A stretch of 64,000 nucleotides of DNA from NCBI RefSeq assembly GCF_037975245.1, contig NC_092582.1, positions 14,486,077-14,550,076 on the forward strand, in the 5' to 3' direction. The notes under the pieces are model-generated. The model worked only from the letters and a program-made list of their open reading frames with translations, did no database searches and was not told where the DNA came from. Within the stretch, counting starts at the first letter, position 1. Every line of letters begins with the position of its first letter. The position numbers and the translations under genes were made by a program. Origin of the DNA: Apostichopus japonicus. Lineage: Eukaryota; Echinodermata; Holothuroidea; Aspidochirotida; Stichopodidae. This document shows, piece by piece, positions 23,801 to 38,292 of the stretch.

Positions 23801-24947
23801 TTCAGTTATTCAGAGGTATATATATATAAATATATATATGTAACGCATGGTATAGGTTCATTGGTAACATTGAACAACCCTCGTTCACCCCTACCACTTC
23901 CCTACCCCTCCCCACCCTCTTCCTACAACCAGCATACAGACTCCTCTTACACTTTACACTAACATATAACTATTAAATATTCAAGTTTCTTACTATGCCC
24001 TTGCTTATATATTTATTCATTTTATTAAAATAATATCTTGCTTCAGTTATTCAGAGGTATATATATATAAATATATATATATATAACGCATGGTTGAGGT
24101 TCATTGGTAACATTGAACAACCCTCGTTCACCCCTACCACTTCCCTACCCCTCCCCACCCTCTTCCTACAACCAGCATACAGACTCCTCTTACACTATAC
24201 ACTAACATATAACTATTAAATATTCAAGTTTCTTACTATGCCCTTGCTTGTATATTTATTCATATTATTAAAATAATATCTTGCTTCAGTTATTCAGAGG
24301 TATATATATATAAATATATATATATAACGCATGGTTGAGGTTCATTGGTAACATTGAACAACCCTCGTTCACCCCTACCACTTCCCTACCCCTCCCCACC
24401 CTCTTCCTACAACCAGCAAACAGACTCCTCTTACACTATACACTAACATATAACTATTAAATATTCAAGTTTCTTACTATGCCCTTGCTTATATATTTAT
24501 TCATTTTATTAAAATAATATCTTGCTTCAGTTATTCAGAGGTGTATATATATATATATATATAACGCATGGTTGAGGTTCATTGGTAACATTGAACAACC
24601 CTCGTTCACCCCTACCACTTCCCTACCCCTCCCCACCCTCTTCCTACAACCAGCATACAAACTCCTCTTACACTAACATATAAATCAACGCGAACGCTAT
24701 CATGAAAGTTTAAGAATAAATCCACCAGTAATATAGTAACATCCTCTTCACCCAAAATTTATATTATGCAAATTAAGGTTTGTTCCTATTTATTGCACCT
24801 GGTGGTGTTGTTTTACACAGTGTTTACGTTAGGGCTATATGTGTCAACTTGTGGCATTAATGGGAAGAAACTATAAAAGCTGTGTGCTCAGAAATGGCAG
24901 ACGTTATGTTTGCAGACGACATTAACTTGTTTTAGCATCTTAATAAG

Positions 24948-24996
<49 letters not shown>

Positions 24997-25080
24997 TACA
25001 TAACACACTAACATGAATACACCAAATTGCAAAGTGTGTACCAGTAACCAGTTCTCATTAATTCAGCTGGCTGCCATGGT

Positions 25081-25137
<57 letters not shown>

Positions 25138-26261
25138 TGATAATACAGTTGTCGGTACAGCACATAAAATGAGCGAGACAATCATTTTTCATAACTTCTA
25201 ATTTTTCCCTCTTTTTTTATTTTTGATGATAATGTTCGCTTCATTTGGTAACTCTTGTTCTATAATTCTACATTTCTTCGTCTTCTATTTCTTAATTTTT
25301 TATTTTTATTTTTTTTCTCCCCTTTTGTTTCTTCTTTTGTAATTTTTTGTCGTCATTCGTTTGAAATGCCCGCATTCTGATACTAAGGGGCTATTGAAGT
25401 TATCTTATTGTATGATCCCATGGATCGATCACCGCTGACCTGGGCTACAATGATTGTCAAGAACAATAGTTAACTGCATCGATCATATAGGTGGCGAGAT
25501 GTATTGCTATCGCGTCCCAGAAAATTTTGTTTGCGCTCAGCTAAGATCAATAAACTGGAAGTAGACAGCCTACATTGTACTCTCGTTTATTAGCGTGATA
25601 GACCAAACTATTTCATCTCTCTCTTTCTCCTTTTCTCTCTCTATATCTCCCATTTTTTTCTCACTTCGGCTAATATATATATGTATACCGGTAATTGTGT
25701 CTTCTCGTATAGTAGGTTTGTTTTGTACAATATTGTAGTTGAATGCGTTTTATATAATAAATGAAATATATTTTTTGCCGTGATGGAATTCTGCTTGTGT
25801 ACCATGACGTGGCGTAAAATAAAATAAACATATATATACAGAGAAGAATGGAAAAAATGGAAAAAATATAGGGAAAGAAAAAAATGAGAGAAAACTAGAT
25901 AATATAGGAACGATTAATTATTCAAAGATGTTTACAGAAAGGGTGGGGGTATCCTTAAACAAACATTCAAACTTTACATTGTAAACCAAAATAAGAATAC
26001 AGTTTCACGCCGTATGACGCATGACGTCACTACATCTCATCCCCAAAGTATTCGACCAAGCACTATCACGGTGGTACCCGCGGGTACCCGTATATAATGT
26101 ACGTTTTATAACAACTTGACAAAGACCTGATCATAGAGGTTCTGACCCTCTGATATTCCATTGTTGTCGACAAACCTTTAAAATCATGTACCTTCAGTGC
26201 TGGTTACCTTTCATCATCAGAAATGGATACATTTCGATACAGGCTCATGTAAACACTAAAG
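20867..26261. other. Intergenic DNA with low-complexity tracts
   Basis: No exon is supported. It includes a moderately GC-rich stretch at 20960-21210 with no recognised coding potential, a C/T-rich strand at about 21295-21362, several G or C runs, TA-rich sequence at 23390-23480, the 241-bp tandem array at 23733-24685, and TA tracts at 24951-24997 and 25082-25133. Confidence 0.55.
23733..24685. repeat. 241-bp tandem repeat, four copies
   Basis: The segment starting ATTCAAGTTTCTTACTATG recurs with spacings of 241, 243 and 241 bp. Each unit has an AT-rich half with a short TA microsatellite of varying length, and a C-rich half (CCCTACCCCTCCCCACCC). Units differ mainly in the TA tract and a few single bases, so the array is recent. 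The last unit ends near 24685. Confidence 0.95.
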
Positions 26262-26625
26262 CAGGGGTTCCCTAGCTGGGTTGCATGAACCCCCAGGTGA
26301 TTTGTGAGTCAATCCCAGGGGGTTCGTGAGAAGTTTCTGAAAGTCAAAACTAGAGTACTTTTTGTCGAACTAAAATCTGATATAATTTAGTAATGTAAAA
26401 AAGTCGTATACCTATCGACAAACTCTTTTCGCGTTCCATACGCATATGTTGCCACAGTAGTACAGAACCGTGCATGTGATAAATAACTGAATTATGAAAC
26501 AGATACAGGCTGTTATGCGTATTATAGTATAATAATGACTCAGATCGTGTCTCGAAAAGTTGGGGGTTCGTGGACAACCCTAACATCCATAGGGGGTTCG
26601 TGGGGATAAAGTTAGGGAAACCCTG
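26262..26625. mobile_element. hAT-type MITE (family B)
   Basis: The 364-bp element begins CAGGGGTTCCCTA and ends TAGGGAAACCCTG, the classic inverted ends of hAT elements. It is flanked by an 8-bp target duplication with one mismatch (CACTAAAG / CACTAAAA). Inside, GGGGGTTCGTG-type motifs recur at both ends in inverted order. There is no transposase frame, so it is non-autonomous. Confidence 0.88.
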
Positions 26626-26824
26626 CACTAAAAATTTATCAAACTTTGAGCATATATTATAAGAACCAGAAAGTCTGAAAGGTTTGTGTTTATTTAACAT
26701 ATAAGTTTTTGCTCAAAATTTCACTTAATTTAACTCATCTACTCATGTAGAGCAAGTGAGTTAAATTTGTCCAAGAATTAGGTGAGGACCAGAAGATCAG
26801 AGATGTCCAGCCCTTATTGATAGC

Positions 26825-27194
26825 CAGTGGCGTAGGAAGGTACTTTTGAGTGGTGGGGGGTGCTGACGACTGATGGCCGGCCTGGGGGAGGGGTCTAAGG
26901 GGAGGGGTGTCCCCCTCCCCTTTGGAATTTTTTTGCATTTCCAGGTGGCCTCAGATGCAATTTGGTACAATATAGCACACTTCAACACCCACTCCATTTT
27001 GTAAATAATTTTGCATTTTCACCTAGCCTTAGATGCAATTTGGTGCTCCAAATGAGATTTTTTTCTCATTTGGAAATGAAAAAGGGGTTTTCTGACTTGC
27101 GAAGCGGGGGGGGGGGGGGGCGGAATGATACTTCCGCCCACCATATTTTTCACTGGGGGGCTTGCGCCCCCAGCCCCCGGTTCCTACGCCCTTG
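26825..27194. mobile_element. hAT-type MITE (family A), copy 1
   Basis: A 370-bp element with ends CAGTGGCGTAGGAA and TTCCTACGCCCTTG. Flanking 8-bp duplication TTGATAGC / TTGGTAGC (one mismatch). Inside are a G-run, a CATTTCC...GGAAATG inverted pair and two copies of an AGATGCAATTTGGT motif. The same element, inverted, is at 53704-54073. No transposase is encoded. Confidence 0.9.
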
Positions 27195-30100
27195 TTGGTA
27201 GCACTCCCTTGTGGTCATCAACCAATTAAATCCACCGGTAAAGGTTTACAATATAGATTTTTTTTGGTATTCCAAAATGTTTCAATATCCAGAAAGAAAA
27301 GTCTTCCTATGTGAAATAGAGCCAGCTGTTCTTCGTAAATCATCTTTGCAACCAACCAACCATTTAATAATTGTTATTAATGAATGAGAGTTACATGGGC
27401 ATTGTTTATAAACTGTGGAATATTTCCCCAACTTACTGCAAATGCCAAAGTCATCTAGTATATGTCACGGAGAATAAGACCAATTTTGAGACCATTTGAC
27501 ATAACTTGTTGACCCCTTGAGCCACTTTTGAGACCATTTAAGATAACCTGTTTACCTCTTGTAGCTCCGAGTGTGAAAACGGATAACGGCTACATAGTAT
27601 ACTTGAGCATGTTTAAATCCTTCAGTACAAGTTAGGTTATCAACTCTTTGAAGCAGATTTAATTTTCGTATTGAATTAAAAAAGGAAAAAAAGGAAAACG
27701 AATTGAACAAGTGAGACGAGGACTCGATTACCCGATTTTGTTTCCCTGACAGGTGTACCCCCCTCCTCTGTCAGGTCAAAGAAAAGAAAAAGAAAGGGGG
27801 GGCGAGAAAAAAAAAGCAAAAGAAAAGCAAAGCAAACAAAACTGTTGTAATGATCCTACATGCATTAGCTTAAACAGGAAGTAGGTCTGATCATCATCAT
27901 TTCTCAAAAAATAATAATAATAACAACAATAATAACAAAATAAACAAACAAACAACAACAAACGTTAAAATGATCATATTATAAAAATCTACCTTATTAA
28001 CCATTGTATAGTCGAACTTGATTTTTACAGACATTTATTCCAGCTGTAATTTCTGGCTTTATAATGACCGTTTCGGAGCCTGCCCATGATTTGTAACTTT
28101 TTTGCGTCCAAACATTTTTTATCCATTTCGTAGATGATAACTTAATATTGTCACTTAACAAAATCCCTATTACCAAGTTCTATTCATTAAATATCTACGC
28201 CTCGGCGGCGGAACAAGTATGATATAATGACCTTTAAAGTAGCCTAACCTACATAACCTATGACCCTGAGTCGGCAGACTAAGAGCCTTCTTAATACAGA
28301 CTGTCAAATTTAATTCGTTATAGCCGACAATTTTTGTTGTTGTTGCCCTTGTGCAGCATGTGTCTGTGCGTGCGTGCGTGCGTGCGTGTGTGTCTGTATG
28401 TACAGTATTAAATCTCCCAAATATGATCATCATTGTCATCATTATATCAGACCGTCGACACAAAACGCTATTTAATAATGATCAAATATTTAATTTCAGA
28501 GTAACTAATTAAAAACTGCGACACAATAATTAAAATGATTAGTATCTGATAATACCCCCATGATTAATAACAATAATAACGGTTACTGATATCACACCAT
28601 AGGCTTTACACTGGAGACATCACGAAGCATGATCTATTGAACAAGCGTGCATGCCGGGCCATATGTACTCTTCCCACGGCGCTATCTCTTACAGGGGTTA
28701 AACAACAACACTCAACGCGCACACTCACTCACTCACTCACACTAAAGTTTTTTTTTCTTCTTTAGCTATCTGTTTTTTTTTTTATTTTTATCTCTGCATC
28801 GGTTATACTCTGCCCTAGTTTCTGTCCACCACTTTATCGACCAAGCTGCCTTTTATCAAACAAGTGTGAGCTTTACTCGTCACAGAACTCATCCGGGATA
28901 TTGTCTATATTAAAACAACCAATCAGAAATGTCAATGGTGACTTTCTAGTCGATGCTAGAACAGTAGTTGACCAATCAGAGAGCATGATATATCTTAAAT
29001 GATCTCATGGTTGAAGAGTACCATAGACTAAGCCAGTTTAACTATGTCGACGATTTTTTTTTTTTTTTTTTGCTTTTTGTGTTTTGTTTAAGAAAGAATC
29101 TGCAAAAGTTCTTAAGATCAAACTACAGACCTCTGATACATTCAGTTTCAATTCAGCGATTGTATTTGTTGAGTCAGAGAGAACTAACAACAACAAGAAG
29201 ATAAAATCACGACTATATGGACGGAACAGAAATACAAGGTAAATATTATATCCCATTTTTCATGAATTTTCAATTTTTTTTCTTCTCGCTTTTCCCTCTT
29301 TGCATTCATCTCTTTCAGCTTACTATTCCGTTAATTAACAACGCTTGCACTAATCATAAGGCAAAGTCAGTCACTAAGAGGATCTATCGAAAAGTCAAAC
29401 AATAGACGGGGGTAGGGAGGGGTGAGGGGGAGGGGGAATTAGATTTTTCGAGAAAGTTGGTTTAATCCAAAGGTGTGTTTTTCGCTGTCAGTCTAAATCC
29501 AAAGAACAAATGTTGAAAAAAAGGAATGTTTGAATCCGTGCAATTAAATGTTATTGGTTTCAGAATCAAATTTAGCAAAAGGAACTCGGGGATGTGAAAA
29601 TTGTAATAAAACTGATAATTTTGTTTTTAAATGTTCAAGTTTAATGAATGCATACAGGATAGTACACCCCTACCCTACCCCTCAAAGGAAACCCCTACCC
29701 CTACCCCTCCCCCTTAAGATAATATCTTTAGTATATTGATCCATATCAGTTTAATACCAAATTTCAGGGAGCAATATTTTAGGTAGTGAAATCAAAATTG
29801 GACAGGCAACTTACTTTTTTTTTGAAAAAGTTAAAAGATAGTACTTATTTGTTACGAAAGTTGTTGAAATAGTAAAAATAAGTGAATAGAACTTTATGTA
29901 ATACAAAGGCACAACTGTACCTTATCTATGAGAATAAATAATTGCGAAGTGATTAAAGGAACAGAACTAATAATCAACTGCGTCTTGCTGTAGGTAACTT
30001 AAAGACATTTAGTTCTGCGAGTCGAGAAGACTAAGGCGTTGTATTCTCGATATTACCGGCTTATGCGAAATTGAAATTTTCGAAGATATCATCCAAAGAT

Positions 30101-31843
30101 AAATATAAATATGTAAGCTCACTTATATTGTTTCATTATATCAAATTATGAGGCAAATATTATAATACACCTATACAATTATTTTTAGAAATGTAAAATT
30201 GACTGGGAAAATTATAGACAATGGTAAAGAACAAAGAACATTTACCGTATAGCTAGAACGAGATTTCCGACTTCTTGGATTACAATCTATATACCTGAAT
30301 TTCATTGTTGTTGACGAAACAATGACATTCCAATTAAATTCATTAAATCGAGATACAGTACTGTACTGTATAAGATACATGTTTGTTATGCTTAAATTTA
30401 TTTACGTGTTTTGTTCCATTTAAAAAAAAAAGTAAATTCTTATATACATATATATAGATACATATATGTGTGCGTCTGTGTGTATATGTGTGTATATATA
30501 TACATATAAGTATGCATTGTAAATGACACTGAAAAATTATAGCATTTAGCACAGCTATGTATATAGTGATCAAAATATATACGTTAAATCACAGATGTAG
30601 TTAATAACACAGACAAGGAGAAAACTGTATTTTAATGAACTGAAGACGGTAAACTGTTTCCTAAAGTTAGCATATACTATACTGTGACACTGTGATAATA
30701 TTTTCATTAATGGACTCATTTATAAACATAGTTGGTGTGGGTGGGGTGGGGGAGAGGAGAAGTGAGCATTTCATTTTGTAAAATATAGAATCAGAAGGTC
30801 ATATACCAAACGATAAAATAAGAATTAATATTATAGAAATTATAGCAAAATATTTGACATAATTCTTAAACAAATTGGTCCTAATCATATATTATAATTG
30901 AAATCGTAGTGAGTTGGAAAATCCAGAACAGTGAAAATACTTCCAGCCTCCACCGGGATTCCAGCCCGGGCCTTTATCTATTTATATACCGCTATCTCGG
31001 GTAATAATTTTCGTGCCTGTCGACATTTGACTTCTCCCTCCCCTTCGAAAAATACGGCACTGGGTCCGCCACTGAATTGGTATTAAATAGCAGAACCAGG
31101 GGAGGTGAGGGAGGGTGTGGGGTTGGGGTGGAGTAAGCAAAATTCTTCTCTCATGATGTAGTCTCTTGTTACCGTAAATGTAATAATTTTAACCCAAAGA
31201 CAATAATTACAATGAACATATTTTTCCGTTTTCAAATTTCCAGTTGATTTTACTATATCTATATAGAAGCACACAGACACGGTTTGATGTAAGTTAACAC
31301 GTGCTGACAATTTTAAGCGTGAGCCATGGCACACGGTACATAACCGTTACTGCCAAATGTTAACGAGAAAACAAATGATATATGTCAGCGAATTGCTGGT
31401 AATATTAGGGAAGCATTGTCATATTTTATTTTACATTTTATTAAAATCCTTCAATGCTTTGCTAGGCAAATATTTTCAACACAAAATATCGCTTCAAAAG
31501 TAATCAAATTGCTGTTAAAATTTATGAGTAAACGATGATTTATTTAAAGCGAGGTTTCCGTTGAAAGTTCAATTTTGGTGGAAATGATTTCTTTTGTACA
31601 CATTATATGTGTGCGATTGAATTTGTTCACGTATAGTTTCGCAATTCGGATGTTTTCATGAACGTCACAAACTTCCGTACGTCCTGGGGGTTTGTGACAG
31701 CATGTACAATCTTGCCAATAATATGTAGCATTCACGTAATCATATCAGTTATTTCGATATTTAGAAATATCGTAATTACAGTAAGTGTATGCAGCACTTC
31801 ACACTTCACATTAGCTTTAGCAGCTTTGATATATCATACCTTG

Positions 31844-31877
<34 letters not shown>

Positions 31878-32050
31878 TATCTACCATAAAAGCTGATGTA
31901 TGAAAGCGGAGATCTTTCAGTGGAGCGAACGACTTAAATTTTCTAGAGAAAGTTATACTTTTATGGCATTTATGAATTACACTGTACACATGCCTCCTAA
32001 TATCAATTTTCCCGTGAATTTAATTGTAATAGTTCAATAGGACAATTTTT

Positions 32051-32220
<170 letters not shown>

Positions 32221-35200
32221 AGAGTAGAAAAGCCACGTCGAGTCTAATCTCCAAAGTGAGTAATGTAATCAAACTTACCTTTACGAATCTGTATACTGTA
32301 TGATCCTTTCTATATTAAGTTTGTCCTTCACAACATTGCTAAATATGGCCAGGATCTTCGTATCCAAACGGTGTGTTCCACTGAGGAAAGTACTGTAAGA
32401 AATTTGAAGACCCTTCATAATAATGTTCTTGAAAGAGTGTATATCCTGTTTCTATTGTAAACGGCAAAATAGAGAAAGCCTGTAGAAAAAATGGGGGAGG
32501 GGGGGGGGGCGGGGGTGGTTGAACAAAAGGACTCGTAACAGACGAAACGACACTCTCCTTTAGGGATGGTTATCTCATAACCCACGTCATCCTCCTTTAA
32601 GCAAGGTTATCCCAAAAAATATTTCTGTTGTACAGTTGTCTCAAACTTTTAAGGAAATGTTTCTTGAACCGCCGGCTGCCATTTTATACAGATAACGGTC
32701 CAATCTAGAGTCAATTCTTTGTTGAAGTTAAAATTCATCCAAATAAAGTAAGGGATGTCACATGGGTAAACATTGCGGTACCTGTGAGGTCCTCAAAGGC
32801 ACACTAACACTAACACGTTCGTTTCAATGTTACAGTATACAAGTCAAACTTTCAGCATAAGAGGGAATTTAACTTGGTCTATGTATTATTTACCCTCTTG
32901 CTATGCTAATACTGTTAAAATCAGTATATGTAAAGGACAAAAGGTGTACTGAACTAAGGATTAGGCATAGGGTTCATATGCAGGAATTTTGAAAGGGCGC
33001 GACTTCTATTGGCAGACATTTGAAGACATGCAAATTGTTTGAGCTGATAGGAATTTAAAAGATTTCATAAGATAATGACAAGAAATGTCGGGAACAAATA
33101 GAACTGAAGTGGATTTAAAGATTAAAATACCCCGCGGTTCGCTACAGTATACTGCATGTGTGAACGTGTAAGACGTATACGTAAGTCTTTGCTAAAAGCA
33201 ACCCTCGACACTGCTGCTAACACAATCTTCTTATTGTATACTTCATCAATATCATCGATAGGCTACATTGACTAGTACGGAATATATTTCAACAGGCTAT
33301 GAACACCATGTACTGGGACAAATTCAGTTATACTATGTTAGCGTACACACGACACTTCGAAATATCAATGCATAGTAAAGACAATGCCCAATTTACTCAT
33401 CATGACCACCCCACCCCACCCTCCCCGCTTTTCCCTGCTGTCATCATTGGTACCCCCAACTTCTCCCATCATTGGTAAACGGTGAGGAAAACGAACAAAA
33501 TAAAACAAATAAGGGATATGCAGTAGGGTCTTTTTTCTTTGTTTACACCGCTGTATCAAGTCTATGACCCATAGAGCTAGTTAGCTTTCCCACGCCTTTC
33601 GTGAACAGATGATGGCGGTTCACCTTTGATTCTGGCTACAAAACTTTAAATTCTGCAGGTGGACATTTAGCGGTATAGGATACATATCCTACCATTGTAA
33701 TTAATATAAGTATCTGTGTCATCCTCTATAGAAAGGGAGAGAGTGGTATAATGCTAAGCTTTGTTGTTTCATCTGATGAACACTAACATTATGTATACGG
33801 TGATAGATCATTCTACTCAAATCAAGAGAAGGCCTACCCCCCCCCCCCATCTATACGGTTCGTTTTGGTCCAACTTCAACGTCAAAACTTCAAGGTACCT
33901 AAGGTAATGGTTAATCAAACATTATCCAGTGATCCTAACATACACATAAGCAGCTACTCCGTTTCATTCGCCGACAATAATATAACTATTTCACTGGTTT
34001 TGTTTGTTCAGCGTAATACCGCGATACGTGGAATCACTTAACGTAAGGCGCTGCAACATAAACAGTGTACCTAATCATGACCCCGTTACATACTAATTGC
34101 AACACTTATAGTGTTTAACATGTTATGATACTGCACTAAGTGCCAAGCAAACCAGATGTAGGAGTGTATTCTTGTTAACACGGGGTGGGGTGTGGGGGGG
34201 TGGAATGATAGTCCTGGGAGGGGGAAGAGTCAATGAAGGAGAAACTTGAAGACGTTGAAAAGGAAAACGGGTGGGATATAAAAGTCAAGCTGAGGGTAAG
34301 CTCGAAGGAGTGAGAAAGGTCGCGAGCAAGACTTGCGTATATGCAGAATCTGGTGCCTTTTATGACCACTTTATGAAGTCCATTCTAAAACCAAAAACCT
34401 AATTAAGTTAAAAAAAAAATAATAATTAAGTTTAAACCAAGTTTCATCGTTGATGGAATCGGTGAGATTGAAAAAATAAATAACATTTTATAACAAATTT
34501 CACAGTAACTCCCCACCCCCCCCCCCCTCTATCTCTCTTTGATATGTATTTTAGTACTCGAAAACAAGTAATACCTGAAAATGCAGCAGCTCTCATGGTC
34601 TTTTCCCCTGGACCAACCAGTACGTTCCCCCATTGACAGCCCCCTCCCCCCTCTGTACCATATATCTTAATAACATTGCACCTGTAATTTAAAAAAAAGC
34701 TCTATACGTCTGTTTATATAGAAGTGGATATAACTTGCTCTTGGTTATCTCGATGAAACTATATACTAAGCAGGGATTTATCACAATTTGCTTAATTGCA
34801 AGTGTATATATATTTCAAACTAAAGACAATGCGCAAAAGAATTGGTGTCAGTTAGCAACCATAAGCGGCTTTTTTAAAGCTGTTATCGTATATACCACAT
34901 TTATTCTTTATTCACCTGTTTGTTTTTGGTAAGAATATTCTATAAATGACCACAATATAGTTTAGACAATTTGTTCGAGTCCACATTTATATGTACACGA
35001 TCTTTATACTATGTATAGATTTTGGTTCGTGTCAAATACAACTCCCCTCACCCCTCTCCCAAACCCCCGCCCCACCCTCTCCCTTAAAAATGTTGCCTAC
35101 AAGAAATAAGTTGTGGTCACGTTTGCTTAAATAGCTTATTGAAACATGTGTGTTGATAATGAGTTTCAATTAACGCTGAAAGGTTCATACCACAACAAAA

Positions 35201-35977
35201 CATCTTCGTGCCGGACAAATTTACAAAAGGCTGTGAACTTGTAAGATATTTCCGTGAAAATTTGAAAAAGTACATCAAATTAGATTCAGTTAAAGTCAGC
35301 GCTTGCTTTGACCTTGAAGCAAACGAACAGCATTAAAATCTTTTATTCACCCGTTTTAATCAGTCAACAAACATCATGATTTGTAAAATAGGCCTACGAC
35401 ATGTTTTCTCTTATACCCCATTGTACCCTTCAAAATTGTTCAATAGACTCGATAATAAAGACCCCCCCTCCCGTTTTGATGTTACATTTTCTACTCATAT
35501 CATAATACATTATTTCAATCGAGATACGTAGAATAAAGGTTAAATGTCTGATTACTTGCAAGAAGAAAGGAGTGAAGAAAAGAAAAGAAAGAAAAGAAAG
35601 CAGACTAATATAGGCGATAGGTGCAGATGTTTGCACCTATTTGAACTTGATTAAATATTTTCCCTGCCTTCAGCCACATACATTGTTACTTTTCCCCCGC
35701 GCCACAAGAAGCCGTATAGTTTCTCATATATCCTTGTACACGCTAAAGGTATAAACTGTTGCTAACTTGATTGTGTTTAATTTCCGCTAACGCCACGTGT
35801 TGACACGCGACTCAAAAAGTGAGTGAAATATCGCGATTGAGTTTTTAACTGTCATTAATCTCCATTTACCCTTCTCCTGTTATCTGGCAACCATCACATG
35901 GGTAAACAGTTCACAGGTAAAAACGTTTCACACTGTATGCCCTTGACTAGATATGTAGGACATGTAGGATATGTAGA

Positions 35978-36037
35978 TTTATATATAGGCCTATATGTAG
36001 ATATATATATATATATATATTTAAAAATTTATATATT

Positions 36038-36096
<59 letters not shown>

Positions 36097-36115
36097 ATAT
36101 GTACATGGCTATATA
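35978..36115. repeat. (TA)n array, intergenic
   Basis: TA dinucleotides interrupted by TTTAAAAATTTA and GTATAT steps, followed by ATGTATATATGTAC. Confidence 0.93.
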
Positions 36116-38088
36116 AGGAAAGCTCAATAGCATATCTGCCAAGTTAAACAAGCTTCCTCGGATGTGAACCGATAGTCTACTTGATAATGGGTGACTCTTT
36201 TATTTGTTCAACCTGAGGGTTAGAAGAACGCCCGGCCGATTATCTAACGGCAACAGGTGACACGGATGCCGGAATTCCCAAGGATTGGAAGCATTAAACA
36301 TTTCAATCAAGAAGAGAAATTAAATACTTTAGGGGGGTTTAGTAAAAAAAAAATGTACACAACAATCAAAGTCTGGGGAGAAATAAATGAGGTGGGATTT
36401 TTCCCTGTCACAGACATTGAATACAAAGCGAAAATTTATCATTCTTTATATAATTCTGTTCAATCATTGATCTGAAGTAATGACCATGAGCTATACAGTA
36501 CAAAGCAAGAAGACTGAAACACGATTTGAGCATCAAGTAGTACTCTACAATGGAAATAAACTGCACAACGAATTACGTCTATAAACCGTGGCCTCGAAAC
36601 CCTGTCCGTCGGGCCCAGGGGAACATTTATCTCATAGCGCCCTCTTTATGGAATATCTTCATTCTTCGTTTTAATGCTTTGACTTGACTTTGACTTGAAA
36701 TGAGAATAAGTTGCTCTTTATCCTAAATTTTCCATGTCCCCCCCCCAGCTGTGTTATAACCCCCACCCCCACTTGTCGGACCTTCTCTCATGCATATGAC
36801 TGCCCATGAAAAAAAAGTCCTCTGGAAAATATGATTTTACACTATTCAAAGCGAGACTCATAATTTCTGTGTATACCTACATATCCACCTATCCTAAACT
36901 TCCATTCTACATGTCTGTAGCCCGCTAGCCCAGAGGCTTCTTTAAATATATTACTTTGGCTGAAGTCGGTTAACATCACTAATTGCTAGGGGGTAATTAT
37001 TGGCCCCATGGCACTTATTATTTTTGGAAAAGAATATAAAAAAAATCATATGAGCTTATTCTGATAGATGGGTTAATTGAACTTATTCCTCACTTGAGGA
37101 ATAATGGAGAATTATTTTGACGTTTTTAGTGGTGAAACAGATGCAGCTGCTAAATTTTCTTTTGATACTATTGTGCAAAATATCCAGTAACGTATACATT
37201 CAGTAAATTACAAATCACGTTACTCAACAGTGGGGAATTTCATAATAATTACGAAAGATGTCACTTTGTAGCAATGTAGTGGATCTCTGATTCACAGGAA
37301 GTAATCAACTAACCGACTAAATGTAACCTTTTTGTATACAAATTACGCAAAAGCCACAAATATCCGTACTATGTTATTAAACATGTGATTGTTATGAAGG
37401 GCTAAAGTTGATGATACATGAAGATGTCCAATAGTTGTGTTAAATCGATAAATGGGAGACCTGTAACGGGGTGGGGGGGGGGGCTCCATTAACTTTGTTA
37501 CTGGTCTTCAGTCGTGCTGTATACAGTTATATGGGCCGGGGTGGGGGAGGTCATACGTGCAAACCTAATCAATACTTCATTTAAAAATTGAAGAAGGGGG
37601 ATAATAGAAACATAATTTCGCTGATAAAATGCCGAAATCATCAAAATACAACTAACGAAACATATTTAGAGTGAACTGTATGTCACTCGGTTCTTCTGGA
37701 CTCGTCAAGCACACTGTTATGCAATCATAGTCAGGGTTTCGTTAGAGTTGGTAGGGGGGCTCTTTTAAATATTGATGCATGCGGTGAAGATGGAGACGGT
37801 GGCTGGGTGAGGCTAGGGATGGGTGCGGGGAGAGAGAGGAGAGTTGATGACGACCCAGCTCGCTTTTGACATGCTGCTGACCTCAGACTGAGCGGTGTAA
37901 ACTTTGCAAGCGGAAGCATATCACCACACCTTTTTTAACGGATTTTTTTTTTTTTTTTTGGGGGGGGGGAATCTTAGAAAAGAAATTCCCGTCGCACCCC
38001 TAGGGTAACACCCTTGTTCTAGGTATATACACAAAGGTGTACAGTGGCGAAGATGATGTTAACTGACAACAGACGTCTTTTCTTTCAG

Positions 38089-38292
38089 CTTCGAAAATTA
38101 ATCCAGAGATGTCTATCACGGTCACCACGATCCCTCCCCCACCAGCCACTTACGCACCGTCTACATCTCCTGTAGCCAAGGCTACCACACCACTGAACAA
38201 AGAAACTGTGACGTCAGACTTAGCGCATGCCCAGAGAAAACCAGATATTTTGTGTCAAGTTTGTGGAGACAGAAGTTCGGGAAAACATTATG
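38089..38292 (+). CDS. NR2E exon: N-terminus and first half-finger
   Basis: It follows a strong acceptor (TTCTTTCAG). The frame is open from the splice site, with two nt of a split codon before SKINPE and then ATG 38109, so an upstream coding exon is possible; otherwise 38109 is the start. It encodes a Pro/Thr-rich leader and [14 protein letters not shown], ending in phase 1 at G|GTGAGT. Confidence 0.85.

Noticed and set aside
30945-30980. Minus-strand tRNA-like box B (GGGATTCCAGCCCGGGC)
   Set aside because: No box A or cloverleaf was found. It is at most a SINE or tRNA relic too worn to annotate.
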